Source: Methanomassiliicoccales archaeon UBA280
GTDB taxonomy: Archaea > Thermoplasmatota > Thermoplasmata > SG8-5
NCBI GenBank assembly: GCA_002499085.1
Contig: DAKD01000032.1
Location: 1-64,000 of the forward strand
Reading direction: 5' to 3'
DNA length: 64,000 nt
Each line of letters begins with the position of its first letter. The stretch's first letter is position 1. The notes beneath the pieces are model-generated. The model had not been told where the DNA came from and made no database searches. It saw only the letters and a program-made list of their open reading frames with translations. The position numbers and the translations under genes are program-made. This document shows, piece by piece, positions 52,112 to 61,430 of this stretch.

Positions 52112-53332
52112 ATGACGGAAGAGATACTGAGACAATTCAATCCCTGGTGGGAGAGGGAATACGAATCGCCCGGCATTCCGAGGCCGGATTACATCAGAAA
52201 GATTCGGGACGCCCTCGCCCGGCAGAATGTGGCGATTCTGTATGGCCTGCGCCGTGTCGGTAAGACCACCATAATGAGGCAGTTCGTCGCCCAAACGCTT
52301 GGAACCTTGCCGCCCGACAGGATATATTTCGCTTCCATGGACCACCCGGACCTCGGGAGAACGTCCATCATCGAAATCCTGAGGGAGTTCAGAAGGATCA
52401 CCTCCGCCAGGACTGACGAGAAAGTGTTATTACTGTTGGATGAAGTTCAGCACAGGAAAGGGTTTGAGAAGGAGATCAAGGCCATCGTCGATATGGACGA
52501 GAAGGTCCAGATTATTGCGTCAGGGTCTTCAAGCCTTGCCCTGGCTCACGCAAGCCCTTATCTGACAGGCAGATATAGCCGTGTTCCGGCCCGGCCTTTG
52601 AGTTTCCTAGAATTTATCTCCTTCAGGGCACAGAAGTACTTGGAACATGAGCCGCAACTCATGGAAGCGCTGATGGATGAGTACCTAGTCACCGGGGGAA
52701 TGCCGAAATACGTCATGACTGGCGACCCGTTGATTATCACAGAAATAATCGAAGATGTCATTTATAAGGACATATACGGCCAGTATGAAATACAGGATCC
52801 ACAACTGCTCAAGGAACTCTACTACCTACTCATGGTGCGGGTGGGAAAACCGCTTAGTTTCCGCAAGATGGGAAGGCTAATAGATATGAGTGTTGACACG
52901 GCCAGAAGGTATGTAGGGTATTTCCAAGAGGCATTCCTAATAGATGTGGTGGAGAGGGAAGGGTCGCCCAACGTTCGCAAGGCTTCGCCCAGGAAATGCT
53001 ATGCTCCAGATACTGGAATTCGTGCAGTCATTGCGGGTGAAAGCAACATTGGCTCCCTCGCTGAAAATGCGGCTTATCTCAAGCTCAAAGAGGAGGGGCC
53101 CGTGAGATACCTGTCTGAGAAGAACGGGGAGATAGATTTCCTAATCGGCGGAAAGGCCGTAGAGGTCAAATACTGGGACCGGGTGGAAAAGGAACAAATT
53201 CCGTATCTTGTCAAGTTCAAAGGAAGGCAGGTGAAGGATAAAATTGTCGTGTCCAGGAGGGTCAGTCCGGACATCGGGAGAATCAAGAACGTACCTTTAT
53301 GGCGCTTCCTGGTCGACGAGAGGGAACGATGA
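52112..53332 (+). CDS. AAA+ ATPase with DUF4143-type C-terminus inside the cas operon
   Basis: The 406-residue protein has Walker A ILYGLRRVGKTTIM, Walker B VLLLLDEVQHRKGFEKEI, sensor IIASGSSSLALAH, a winged-helix part with SVDTARRYVGYFQEAFLIDV, and a C-terminal restriction-like fold EIDFLIGGKAVEVKYW (the E-x-K pair). This is the COG1373 family, common in archaea and usually unlinked to CRISPR. Its stop overlaps the cas1 start by four bases, and it has a GGTG ribosome site and its own promoter. A role in adaptation is possible but unproven. Confidence 0.88.
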   Translation: MTEEILRQFNPWWEREYESPGIPRPDYIRKIRDALARQNVAILYGLRRVGKTTIMRQFVAQTLGTLPPDRIYFASMDHPDLGRTSIIEILREFRRITSARTDEKVLLLLDEVQHRKGFEKEIKAIVDMDEKVQIIASGSSSLALAHASPYLTGRYSRVPARPLSFLEFISFRAQKYLEHEPQLMEALMDEYLVTGGMPKYVMTGDPLIITEIIEDVIYKDIYGQYEIQDPQLLKELYYLLMVRVGKPLSFRKMGRLIDMSVDTARRYVGYFQEAFLIDVVEREGSPNVRKASPRKCYAPDTGIRAVIAGESNIGSLAENAAYLKLKEEGPVRYLSEKNGEIDFLIGGKAVEVKYWDRVEKEQIPYLVKFKGRQVKDKIVVSRRVSPDIGRIKNVPLWRFLVDERER

Positions 53333-54324
53333 AGGACTACTACATATTCCAGAACTGCAAGCTGGACGCGGACGAACACGTTCTCCACATCGAAGGCGAT
53401 AAAAGCCGCAGATTGCCGGTGGAGGAGATCGCCGGGCTGCATCTTCTCTCCGGGTACTCAATCACCAGCGGCGTCATCGACCTGGCCGCGAAGCACAACA
53501 TACCGATACACGCCTATAATTTTCATGGAATCTATCATGGAACATTCTTCCCGCCGCCTGTGGAGCCGACCGGCTCCATTCTCATTGGCCAGGTGAAGAG
53601 CAGGTTGGACGAGGGCAGGAGATTGGAACTGGCAAGGTGCATCCTGGAAGCATCCAACCGTTCGACAAATGCCCTGTTGAAACCTTTCGAACTGGAATTG
53701 TCCTGCGCAATCGAGGGAGACAATGTTGAGATGTTCATGCTCTCGGAAGCGCGGGTCCGAAAGGAATACTATGCCCTGCTGGACACCATACTTCCGGCAT
53801 TCTGGAGCATTGTCAAGAGGGAGCGCCAGCCCCCGAGAAGGCCTGCCGATGCGGTGCTGGGGTTCGCCAACGGTATTCTGTATGCGAAAATGGCAGGCTG
53901 GATTCATCGGGCGGGACTTGATCCCAGGATAAGCTACATCCACGGGGAAAGCCGCGCTAGAAACCCTCTCGCGCTAGACCTAGCCGAGGTTATGAAGGCG
54001 CCTCTTTCGGAAGCAATATTATTGGAAATCGCTGCCAGCGGCTCCGAGAGGAGCCTGATAACGGAAGTGGGGGAGGGTGTTTATCTGAACGAAAAGGGCA
54101 GAAAAATAATCATCCAGTTCATAGAAGAAGCTCTTAAAAAATCAGTGCGCCCTCCCGGAAAGGACCGAGAGGATATCGTCGAAGCGTGGGGAAGTTCGGT
54201 CCCGAGAAAGCTCCATAGATGCCTCGTGGAGGATAATAATCCTAACTTACCGGTGATGCCATGTACGTTGTCGTCGTCTACGATGCGGACCCTCATGAAC
54301 GAGAGATCATCCGTGCCGTACTGA
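53329..54324 (+). CDS. cas1: Cas1 integrase
   Basis: The 331-residue protein contains LHLLSGYSITSGVIDLAAKH, NALLKPFELE, VLGFANGILYAKMAGWIHRA, GLDPRISYIHGESRARNPLA and a DLAEVMKAPLSEAILLEI C-terminal motif, with the expected Glu, His and Asp catalytic positions. Cas1 and Cas2 insert new spacers at the leader end. The gene is GC-rich and not fused to cas4. The last 64 bases overlap cas2. Confidence 0.95.
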   Translation: MKDYYIFQNCKLDADEHVLHIEGDKSRRLPVEEIAGLHLLSGYSITSGVIDLAAKHNIPIHAYNFHGIYHGTFFPPPVEPTGSILIGQVKSRLDEGRRLELARCILEASNRSTNALLKPFELELSCAIEGDNVEMFMLSEARVRKEYYALLDTILPAFWSIVKRERQPPRRPADAVLGFANGILYAKMAGWIHRAGLDPRISYIHGESRARNPLALDLAEVMKAPLSEAILLEIAASGSERSLITEVGEGVYLNEKGRKIIIQFIEEALKKSVRPPGKDREDIVEAWGSSVPRKLHRCLVEDNNPNLPVMPCTLSSSTMRTLMNERSSVPY

Positions 54325-54512
54325 TGCCGAAGTTGCACTGGATACAGAACAGCGTCTTTGCAGGTGAGATAAATCAAGTGGCTGCGAAGGACCTTCAGAA
54401 ATCATTGACAGATTTTGTGCGAGATTCTAAGGTCACTTTCTGGCTATTCGATAAAAAGCCGGAGACTTTCCAGATTGGCTCACAGGATGATGGCGAATCG
54501 ATTTTCTTGTGA
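54261..54512 (+). CDS. cas2: Cas2
   Basis: The 83-residue protein starts MYVVVVYDADPHEREIIRAV, with the ferredoxin-fold strand and the conserved Asp, and later VFAGEINQVAAKDLQKSL and VTFWLFDKKPETFQIG. It dimerises between Cas1 dimers. It starts within cas1 in another frame. Confidence 0.93.
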   Translation: MYVVVVYDADPHEREIIRAVLMPKLHWIQNSVFAGEINQVAAKDLQKSLTDFVRDSKVTFWLFDKKPETFQIGSQDDGESIFL

Positions 54513-54616
54513 GCCAAAAATCATATAAACAGGAAGTAATATATATGACCTGAAGAAAAGGCCAGACCTGAAACATAACCAATCCGAAAGCTTTTTAAAT
54601 GATGAGTCAAGGTCTT
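54513..54616 (+). promoter_or_regulatory. CRISPR leader
   Basis: The 104-base AT-rich stretch lies between cas2 and the first repeat. CTTTTTAAATG (54591-54601) is a TATA box that would start transcription near the first repeat. The orientation agrees with the ATTGAAAC 3' end of the repeats. Confidence 0.75.
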
Positions 54617-57238
54617 GTCGCTCCCGCCCGCCTACGAGGCATTGAAACACGCTCCCGGACCTGGAGGGCAGGCTGAGCGCAAGTCGCTCCCGCCCGCCTA
54701 CGAGGCATTGAAACCGAAGTACTTCTGAAGGATCGCGGTTTTTTCCTCGTCGCTCCCGCCCGCCTACGAGGCATTGAAACGTAGAGTGACGGGACATCGC
54801 ACCCCAGCACCCCCGTCGCTCCCGCCCGCCTACGAGGCATTGAAACCTGGGCGAGCAGGGCCTGGAGCTTCAGCATGATCGTCGCTCCCGCCCGCCTACG
54901 AGGCATTGAAACTTCTTGTTGAAGGTTATCGAGGTCTTGCATTCCTGTCGCTCCCGCCCGCCTACGAGGCATTGAAACGATAGAGCTAACCTACAGCGAT
55001 GCCATGGGTAATGTCGCTCCCGCCCGCCTACGAGGCATTGAAACTGTCAATCCGAAGATAGAATCACTCTAGCCCCGAGTCGCTCCCGCCCGCCTACGAG
55101 GCATTGAAACTGCAACAGAAGCTTGTCCTCCTGGAGCTCGGCCCGTCGCTCCCGCCCGCCTACGAGGCATTGAAACAAAATATCGGGCACACCCAGCGCC
55201 ATACTGTACAGTCGCTCCCGCCCGCCTACGAGGCATTGAAACACGACGCAGTTCATGAAGTACGTCAACCCGACATGTCGCTCCCGCCCGCCTACGAGGC
55301 ATTGAAACACGACAACAGGATCAGCTCCGCAATCAACCAGACAGGTCGCTCCCGCCCGCCTACGAGGCATTGAAACCACACTATACGCCAGCAGACTACT
55401 GCATGAAATCGGGTCGCTCCCGCCCGCCTACGAGGCATTGAAACGATGAAACCGCCATTGACTGTTGAGATTGTGGCATGTCGCTCCCGCCCGCCTACGA
55501 GGCATTGAAACAATGTCTCTAGGTGCTTCAGCTGCCTCTGGGAGCCGAGTCGCTCCCGCCCGCCTACGAGGCATTGAAACAAGGTCAGCTGGAACCACAC
55601 GAAGCTGGCGAAGCGTCGCTCCCGCCCGCCTACGAGGCATTGAAACTTGGAAAAGGACAATTTCATGGGCATTGCAATCCGTCGCTCCCGCCCGCCTACG
55701 AGGCATTGAAACCTGTTGGCTGAGGAATTCTGCCCGATAGTATTTTGTCGCTCCCGCCCGCCTACGAGGCATTGAAACCAGAAATGATTAGAAGTTCCCC
55801 CAATCAGTTATCGTCGCTCCCGCCCGCCTACGAGGCATTGAAACGAGCGCATGCCGGGGAACCTGAACATCTGTTTGAGTCGCTCCCGCCCGCCTACGAG
55901 GCATTGAAACAAGTGTAATGTCCAACCAGGCCCAGCCATAACGGGTCGCTCCCGCCCGCCTACGAGGCATTGAAACGTGGTCATGGGGATTGCCCCCTCT
56001 GAGGTTCGGGAGTCGCTCCCGCCCGCCTACGAGGCATTGAAACCAGGTTGTCCGCGTATGTGTCAATGGCGCTCTTGGTCGCTCCCGCCCGCCTACGAGG
56101 CATTGAAACTGCAGGACCTTGTTGTACGTCGACACGACGGCCAGTCGCTCCCGCCCGCCTACGAGGCATTGAAACGACAGATCCAGCGGGGATATGACCA
56201 ATCCGACGGGTCGCTCCCGCCCGCCTACGAGGCATTGAAACGCCAAGTCATCCGCCGACATGCTGATCAGAACTAGTCGCTCCCGCCCGCCTACGAGGCA
56301 TTGAAACGTATAAGGTGGCCACGAATCAGAAACTCATGGCTGCGTCGCTCCCGCCCGCCTACGAGGCATTGAAACACGGGCCTCTCCTGGCTGCACACCG
56401 AACCCATCAGTCGCTCCCGCCCGCCTACGAGGCATTGAAACATGCCCTTGGCTATTTCTCTGGCCGTTTGCCCCGGTCGCTCCCGCCCGCCTACGAGGCA
56501 TTGAAACAAGGTCCTGTTAGTCTATCATAACGACAGACTAAGGTCGCTCCCGCCCGCCTACGAGGCATTGAAACGACTATTGCACCAGCAACGCGACCGG
56601 CCACAACTGTCGCTCCCGCCCGCCTACGAGGCATTGAAACAATCGACTCTGGGCGGGTGTTCGCTGGAATACTCGGTCGCTCCCGCCCGCCTACGAGGCA
56701 TTGAAACTTAAATGCGCAAGGTGTTGTAAGGTATCCAGATATGGTCGCTCCCGCCCGCCTACGAGGCATTGAAACGATTTTGAAACGATAAGTTGTAAAG
56801 TAAGTACATGTCGCTCCCGCCCGCCTACGAGGCATTGAAACAACCAATTACCTCAAGATACCGATGTACCTCAGCGTCGCTCCCGCCCGCCTACGAGGCA
56901 TTGAAACAAAGCTGGCGGGATAATACAGACGCCCGTACCAGGTCGCTCCCGCCCGCCTACGAGGCATTGAAACAATAAAAATAAACTGGTGTTCCCGACC
57001 CCATAGGGTCGCTCCCGCCCGCCTACGAGGCATTGAAACGAGCATGCGATAGAGTACACCAGCACAGACGGGTTGTCGCTCCCGCCCGCCTACGAGGCAT
57101 TGAAACAGTATCCAGCCCACCCCATCCATGCAATTCACATGTCGCTCCCGCCCGCCTACGAGGCATTGAAACTGAAATAAGGGAGCGCGGCGCCCGCGAT
57201 TACTCCGTCGCTCCCGCCCGCCTACGAGGCATTGAAAC
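54617..57238 (+). CRISPR. CRISPR array, 40 repeats of 32 bases and 39 spacers
   Basis: Repeats start at 54617, 54683, 54749 and so on to 57207. Each begins GTCGCTCCC and ends ATTGAAAC; I saw no variant by eye. Spacers are 34-37 bases, mostly 34. The repeat forms a GCCT-ACG-AGGC hairpin directly followed by ATTGAAAC, so cleavage after the stem would give an 8-base crRNA tag as Cas6 enzymes do. Length and sequence style recall type I-C repeats more than classic I-G ones. The last repeat is not degenerate, and its final C is part of the eif6 stop codon on the other strand. Confidence 0.98.
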
Positions 57239-57900
57239 TAATAAAGGTGCAGCCCGTCCTCTACCTTGCCCAGCTCGATCGGCGTCGTGCGCTCCCCGAC
57301 CATCGCGCCCTTCGAGTTGGCTATCATGCAGGCCCCCACCTGGCCCGTGCCGTAATTGGCCGTGCATATTGCCGGCTTGAGGCCCAGCACCCGTTCCATG
57401 AGTTCCATCTCGGCCGATGACGTGTGCGGGTGGCATATCAGTCCCTTGTTCGTGGCCACGGCTGCCGAGCCGACTGTGCTGTATCCTGCGACTGTGCCCC
57501 TTTCGACGGGAACGCCGAGCGCTTTGGAAATCAGGTTTATGGTGGAGTCCTCGAAATCCGGATGCACTATCGCGCCGTTGTCATTGGCCAGAATGTTGTT
57601 GCCCATGGCATTGTGCCTTTCCGCAATCCTTGTTACCTTGACATGCTGCGCGATCCTCTTTATCTCGTCGTCGAACATGGATTGGGCGGCCACCGCGCCG
57701 TTGGAGTTCATGCGGATGAGCGAGCCCAGCGTGCTGCTGCCGTCCACGGACATCCTGATCACGTTTTCCACTCCGAGGTACTTTGAGACTCTCTCGGGAA
57801 AATCAGCCTGCGTGGCATGCGGGACAACGGCAAGCGTCTCACTCGAGGCGCAGAAAACACCCACATAGGGGTTGCCGAAAATCATTCCCTTGCCCAGCAT
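57238..57900 (-). CDS. eif6: Translation initiation factor aIF6
   Basis: The 220-residue pentein-fold protein contains FGNPYVGVFCASSETLAVVP, the repeated GSLIRMNSNGAVA, NNILANDNGAIVHPDF and GLICHPHTSSAEMELME segments of aIF6. It binds the large subunit and blocks premature joining. The stop TAG (57238-57240) shares a base with the last CRISPR repeat. It is the distal gene of the ribosomal operon. Confidence 0.95.
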   Translation of the reverse strand: MLGKGMIFGNPYVGVFCASSETLAVVPHATQADFPERVSKYLGVENVIRMSVDGSSTLGSLIRMNSNGAVAAQSMFDDEIKRIAQHVKVTRIAERHNAMGNNILANDNGAIVHPDFEDSTINLISKALGVPVERGTVAGYSTVGSAAVATNKGLICHPHTSSAEMELMERVLGLKPAICTANYGTGQVGACMIANSKGAMVGERTTPIELGKVEDGLHLY

Positions 57901-57911
57901 GAGAGAATCGC

Positions 57912-58196
57912 CTACTCGTCAGGCAGCAGAACTTCCACCAGGTCCTCGCCCTCCACCCATGCGACCTTGAGCGTGACCTTGTTCGGGGGGTTCTCTATTC
58001 CCCTGGCCCATATCATCTCATTGACTTCCTTGTCGATCCAGACGTTCTCGGGCTCTGCCTTCCTGTGCCTCACGACATATTCCCTGATGAGCTTGATGGC
58101 CTTCGGGGCCCTCTTTGTCCTGGGACATCTCAGAAGGTCGCGCAGCGGGATGGTGTAAACCTGTTCCTTGAATTCCTTTTCTTTGTCGTCTGCCAT
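57912..58196 (-). CDS. rpl31e: Ribosomal protein L31e
   Basis: The 94-residue protein has YTIPLRDLLRCPRTKRAPKA, IREYVVRHRKAEPENVWIDK and a conserved NEMIWARGIENPP stretch, all L31e. It lies between rpl39e and eif6 in the standard archaeal order. Confidence 0.95.
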   Translation of the reverse strand: MADDKEKEFKEQVYTIPLRDLLRCPRTKRAPKAIKLIREYVVRHRKAEPENVWIDKEVNEMIWARGIENPPNKVTLKVAWVEGEDLVEVLLPDE

Positions 58197-58206
58197 TTCA
58201 ATCCCT

Positions 58207-58362
58207 CTAGACCTTCAGCCTGTTCCTCCGCCACGACCTCTGCTTGGGATGGCGCATGAACCTGCGGTTCGTCCTCTGGATCACCCATGCCGGAACGCGC
58301 CTGTTCGAGTTTGTGGCCTTGCAGAGCCTCAGTTTCCTTGCGAATGGTTTGTTTCTTGCCAT
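58207..58362 (-). CDS. rpl39e: Ribosomal protein L39e
   Basis: The 51-residue basic protein starts MARNKPFARKLRLCKATNSN and ends QRSWRRNRLKV, with the invariant PAWVIQRTNR. It lies in the peptide exit tunnel. It sits in the small gap between rpl31e and the PDCD5-like gene. Confidence 0.96.
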   Translation of the reverse strand: MARNKPFARKLRLCKATNSNRRVPAWVIQRTNRRFMRHPKQRSWRRNRLKV

Positions 58363-58371
58363 CTTATCCCT

Positions 58372-58716
58372 CTATCTTCTTGTTATCTTGATCTCCCGTT
58401 TCTCGGGCGTGAGCCTTTCCAGGATCTGGACGAGGCTTGCATCGTCAATCACCGCATGCAGTTTTCCCTGCTGCGCCAGCATTATCAGCTGGTTCTCCAC
58501 GGCCACGGCGAAGTCCGCTCGGGCCGTCCTCAGCCTTGCCAGGCGCTCCCTGGCATCGGGGGCGAGTATCTGCCGCAGGACCGCCTGCCTCTGCGCCTCG
58601 TACTGGGCATCGGCCTGGGCCTGTGCGGCCTGCTGGACCCCGTCGTCAGCCTGGTCCTGCTGGAGGGCCTCGAGCTTCCTGCGCCTTATCTCCTGAAGCT
58701 CCTTGTCGTCGTCCAT
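58372..58716 (-). CDS. PDCD5-family DNA-binding protein
   Basis: The 114-residue helical protein has ELQEIRRRKLEALQQDQ, ILAPDARERLARLRTARADF and IMLAQQGKLHAVIDDASLVQ, typical of archaeal PDCD5 homologues. The family is normally encoded between S19e and L39e, as here. Its function in archaea is unclear. Confidence 0.92.
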   Translation of the reverse strand: MDDDKELQEIRRRKLEALQQDQADDGVQQAAQAQADAQYEAQRQAVLRQILAPDARERLARLRTARADFAVAVENQLIMLAQQGKLHAVIDDASLVQILERLTPEKREIKITRR

Positions 58717-58724
58717 ACGACCGC

Positions 58725-59183
58725 CTACATTCGGTATTTTGCGAGCCTTGGGTTATCCTTGGCCTGCTCGGTGAATATGGCATGGGATGTGTTGTCCAGC
58801 AGCTTCTGACCCTGGGCAGTGATCATGCGGCCTTTCTTCTTCTGGTTGGATACCAGGCCGGATGATTCAAGTTGCTGCAACGAGAGCCTGATTATGGACC
58901 TGCTTCCGGACCAGGCATGGTACGGGGACGAGCCCTTGTCCACAGGGCCGCCGAACTCGGCTGCCAGCTTTTCCGTGCCGATGGGGCCCATCATGTAGAC
59001 CTTCCTGAGCACGGCCGCAACGCGGGTGTACCACCAGTCCGGCGTTTCCGGAGCCTTCTCCCTGTGAATGCCTGTCTTTACGAAGGCGGACCATTCGGGC
59101 GGCTGAATCGTGTCCTTCTTCTTGAGCTCCTCTGCTATGCTCGAAATGAGCTTGTCCGCGGGTACATCGTAAGCGGTGGTCAT
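58725..59183 (-). CDS. rps19e: Ribosomal protein S19e
   Basis: The 152-residue protein contains TAYDVPADKLISSIAEELKK, PPEWSAFVKTGIHREKAP, DWWYTRVAAVLRKVYMMGPI and SSGLVSNQKKKGRMITAQGQ, diagnostic of S19e. It is the first gene of the operon. TATATTATATAT (59196-59207) upstream is the promoter. Confidence 0.95.
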   Translation of the reverse strand: MTTAYDVPADKLISSIAEELKKKDTIQPPEWSAFVKTGIHREKAPETPDWWYTRVAAVLRKVYMMGPIGTEKLAAEFGGPVDKGSSPYHAWSGSRSIIRLSLQQLESSGLVSNQKKKGRMITAQGQKLLDNTSHAIFTEQAKDNPRLAKYRM

Positions 59184-59300
59184 TTTTTCCCCCAGTATAT
59201 TATATATGGACTGGAAGTAGTGCCCCTAAAGAGCATGGGGTATTTTATGTTTGTCCTGTTCCATGCGTATTTGGACCTGTGTGTCGGGCAGCATGGCATC

Positions 59301-59395
59301 TTAAATATTAAGTATTCGTCTGGCAATCAGGGTCGCACAGAAGGGATGCCTGAGGGATGCGCGGCAATGGATCCCCATTGGCCGGCACGTCAGGC
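59301..59395 (+). promoter_or_regulatory. top6BA promoter and structured leader
   Basis: TTAAATATTA (59301-59310) is a TATA box about 110 bases before the top6B ATG, leaving an unusually long leader for archaea. In it GCCTGA (59348-59353) pairs with TCAGGC (59390-59395) around an inner CAATGG/CCATTG hairpin (59365-59380). It may be a regulatory leader or a small RNA. Confidence 0.4.
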
Positions 59396-59420
59396 CCCGG
59401 ACATTGCTCTGGGGTGACAC

Positions 59421-61430
59421 ATGACAGATATCGCCGAGAAGCTGGGCAAGCAGCAGAAAGAGATTTCCATAGCGGAATTTTTCGAGAAGAACAAGCAGAT
59501 ACTGGGCTTCGACTCCCAGACCAAGTCTCTGATAACGGCCGTCAAGGAGGGAGTGGACAACTCGCTGGACGCCTGCGAGGAGGCAAGGATCCTTCCCGAC
59601 ATTATCGTCGAGGTCACCGAGACAGAGAAGGGCGAGTTCAAGATCGTCATAGAGGACAACGGCCCCGGAATAGTGAAGAAGCAGATTCCCAATGTTTTCG
59701 GCAGGCTTCTCTACGGCTCAAGGTTCCATGCCATACGCCAGTCGAGGGGACAGCAGGGAATCGGCATTTCCGCGGTGGTCATGTACAGCCAGCTTACGAC
59801 GGGCAAGCCCGCATTTATAATGTCCAAGATCGGGACCGAGGAAGTGGCCCATTATGTGAAGCTGGTTCTGGATATAAAGAAGAACAGGCCGGACATCATA
59901 GAGGAGGACTTCAGGATGTGGGACGGCAAGGCCCACGGCACCAGGCTGGAGGTCTATGTCAAGGGCAGGTACATCACAGGCAAGCAGTCCATTCTTGAGT
60001 ATCTCAGGGCCACGGCCATAGTCAATCCCCATGTCCAGATAACGTTCAGAGACCCCATGGGCGGTGTCATCAGCCTGCCGCGGGTGAGCGAGGATCTGCC
60101 CAAGGAGACGGTCGAATCAAAGCCCCATCCGGAAGGGATAGAATTGGGCCAGCTCATGAGCATGGCCAAGGTCAGCGAGCACCGCAAGCTCACTGCCTTC
60201 CTGACGCATGAATTCTCGAGGGTGAGCCCGCGTGTGGCCAAGGAGATCTGCGACAAGGCCCTGGTGCCGGAGAACAGGAGCCCGAAACGCATGTCCCTGG
60301 AGGAGGGAGCCGCATTGCTGAAGGCGATAGGGGAAGTCAAGATAATGGCGCCGAAGGCTGACTGCCTCACTCCGATCGGCGATGTGCTTATCAGGAAAGG
60401 CCTCAGGAACGTCCTGGAGGGTCTCAAGCCCGGATTCTACGCGCCCCCCATTTCCAGGGAGCCGAAAGTCTACTCAGGCCACCCGTTCCTCATAGAAGTG
60501 GGGATCGTTTACGGCGGGCAGCTTCCAAAGGATGCGCAGGTCGACATTCTCAGGTTCGGAAACAGAGTGCCGCTGCTCTACCAGCAGGGCGCCGACGTCA
60601 TAACGAAAGCAATTGCGGAGGTAGACTGGCGCAGGTACGGGCTTGAGCAGAGGGGCGGCAAAGGCTTACCTTTCGGGCCTGCGATAATTCTGGTGCATGT
60701 GGCATCGAGCCAGCTGCCTTTCACGTCCGAAGCCAAGGAGGCGATAGCCAACCTGGACCCGATAAGGGAGGAGATAGTCAGGGCGCTCAGGCTGTGCGCC
60801 CGGAACCTGAAAGTGCATCTGGGCAAGAAAGCCAGGCGCTCCAAGACCCAGGAGAAGTTCGACATCGTCCAGCTTCTCATCCCGGAGATTGCCAAGAAGG
60901 CGGCCAGCATTGTCGGCAAGCCTGTTCCTGCGCTCGGGAAGACAGTGACTGGCATCATGAACGTTATATGGATCGATGACAAGGTGGAATACGCCAAGGG
61001 CCGCCACAAAGTGACCATCAACATACACAACTACATGGCCACGGGCCAGAAGTTCAGCGTGCACAGCATTGTCCCGGGGGCCAACCTGGACAGGAAGAAG
61101 ATGTCACCGGAGCCAGACAGCGTGAACGGGGATAAACTCACTTGGAACCTCAAGAGGCTGGCCACGACAGAAATCCAAACGATAACCTTTGAACTCGCGG
61201 GTCTGGACCAGGACGGATACCAGGAGGCCGAGATATTTGTCAGCGGAATAGACCATTCCAAGGTGATAGGCGCCGAACCCCTTCCGGGAGACTGGGACCT
61301 GGACGGCACAGGCCAGTATTCGCTGTTCTCATTCGGGGAAGAGGCTGAGGAGGAGGTCGCCGAAGAGGAGGACGACGAGAACGGCGTGGACTATGACGAA
61401 CAAACCGAGGTGATCTCCGATGATGAATGA
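59421..61430 (+). CDS. top6B: DNA topoisomerase VI subunit B
   Basis: The 669-residue GHKL ATPase has VKEGVDNSLDACEEA (N box), VIEDNGPGI (G1), LLYGSRFHAIRQSRGQQGIG (G2 and lid), a transducer domain with the switch lysine region and a C-terminal Ig-like part, ending in an acidic tail. With subunit A it passes one duplex through another in a type IIB reaction. It overlaps top6A by 11 bases. Confidence 0.96.
   Translation: MTDIAEKLGKQQKEISIAEFFEKNKQILGFDSQTKSLITAVKEGVDNSLDACEEARILPDIIVEVTETEKGEFKIVIEDNGPGIVKKQIPNVFGRLLYGSRFHAIRQSRGQQGIGISAVVMYSQLTTGKPAFIMSKIGTEEVAHYVKLVLDIKKNRPDIIEEDFRMWDGKAHGTRLEVYVKGRYITGKQSILEYLRATAIVNPHVQITFRDPMGGVISLPRVSEDLPKETVESKPHPEGIELGQLMSMAKVSEHRKLTAFLTHEFSRVSPRVAKEICDKALVPENRSPKRMSLEEGAALLKAIGEVKIMAPKADCLTPIGDVLIRKGLRNVLEGLKPGFYAPPISREPKVYSGHPFLIEVGIVYGGQLPKDAQVDILRFGNRVPLLYQQGADVITKAIAEVDWRRYGLEQRGGKGLPFGPAIILVHVASSQLPFTSEAKEAIANLDPIREEIVRALRLCARNLKVHLGKKARRSKTQEKFDIVQLLIPEIAKKAASIVGKPVPALGKTVTGIMNVIWIDDKVEYAKGRHKVTINIHNYMATGQKFSVHSIVPGANLDRKKMSPEPDSVNGDKLTWNLKRLATTEIQTITFELAGLDQDGYQEAEIFVSGIDHSKVIGAEPLPGDWDLDGTGQYSLFSFGEEAEEEVAEEEDDENGVDYDEQTEVISDDE

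Noticed and set aside
54607..57200. Many frames with repeated Arg-rich peptides (MPRRRAGAT and similar)
   Set aside because: They are translations of the CRISPR repeats on either strand, not genes.
59330..59420. Possible tRNA before top6B
   Set aside because: The stem pattern lacks T-loop and anticodon features; it looks like a simple nested hairpin.
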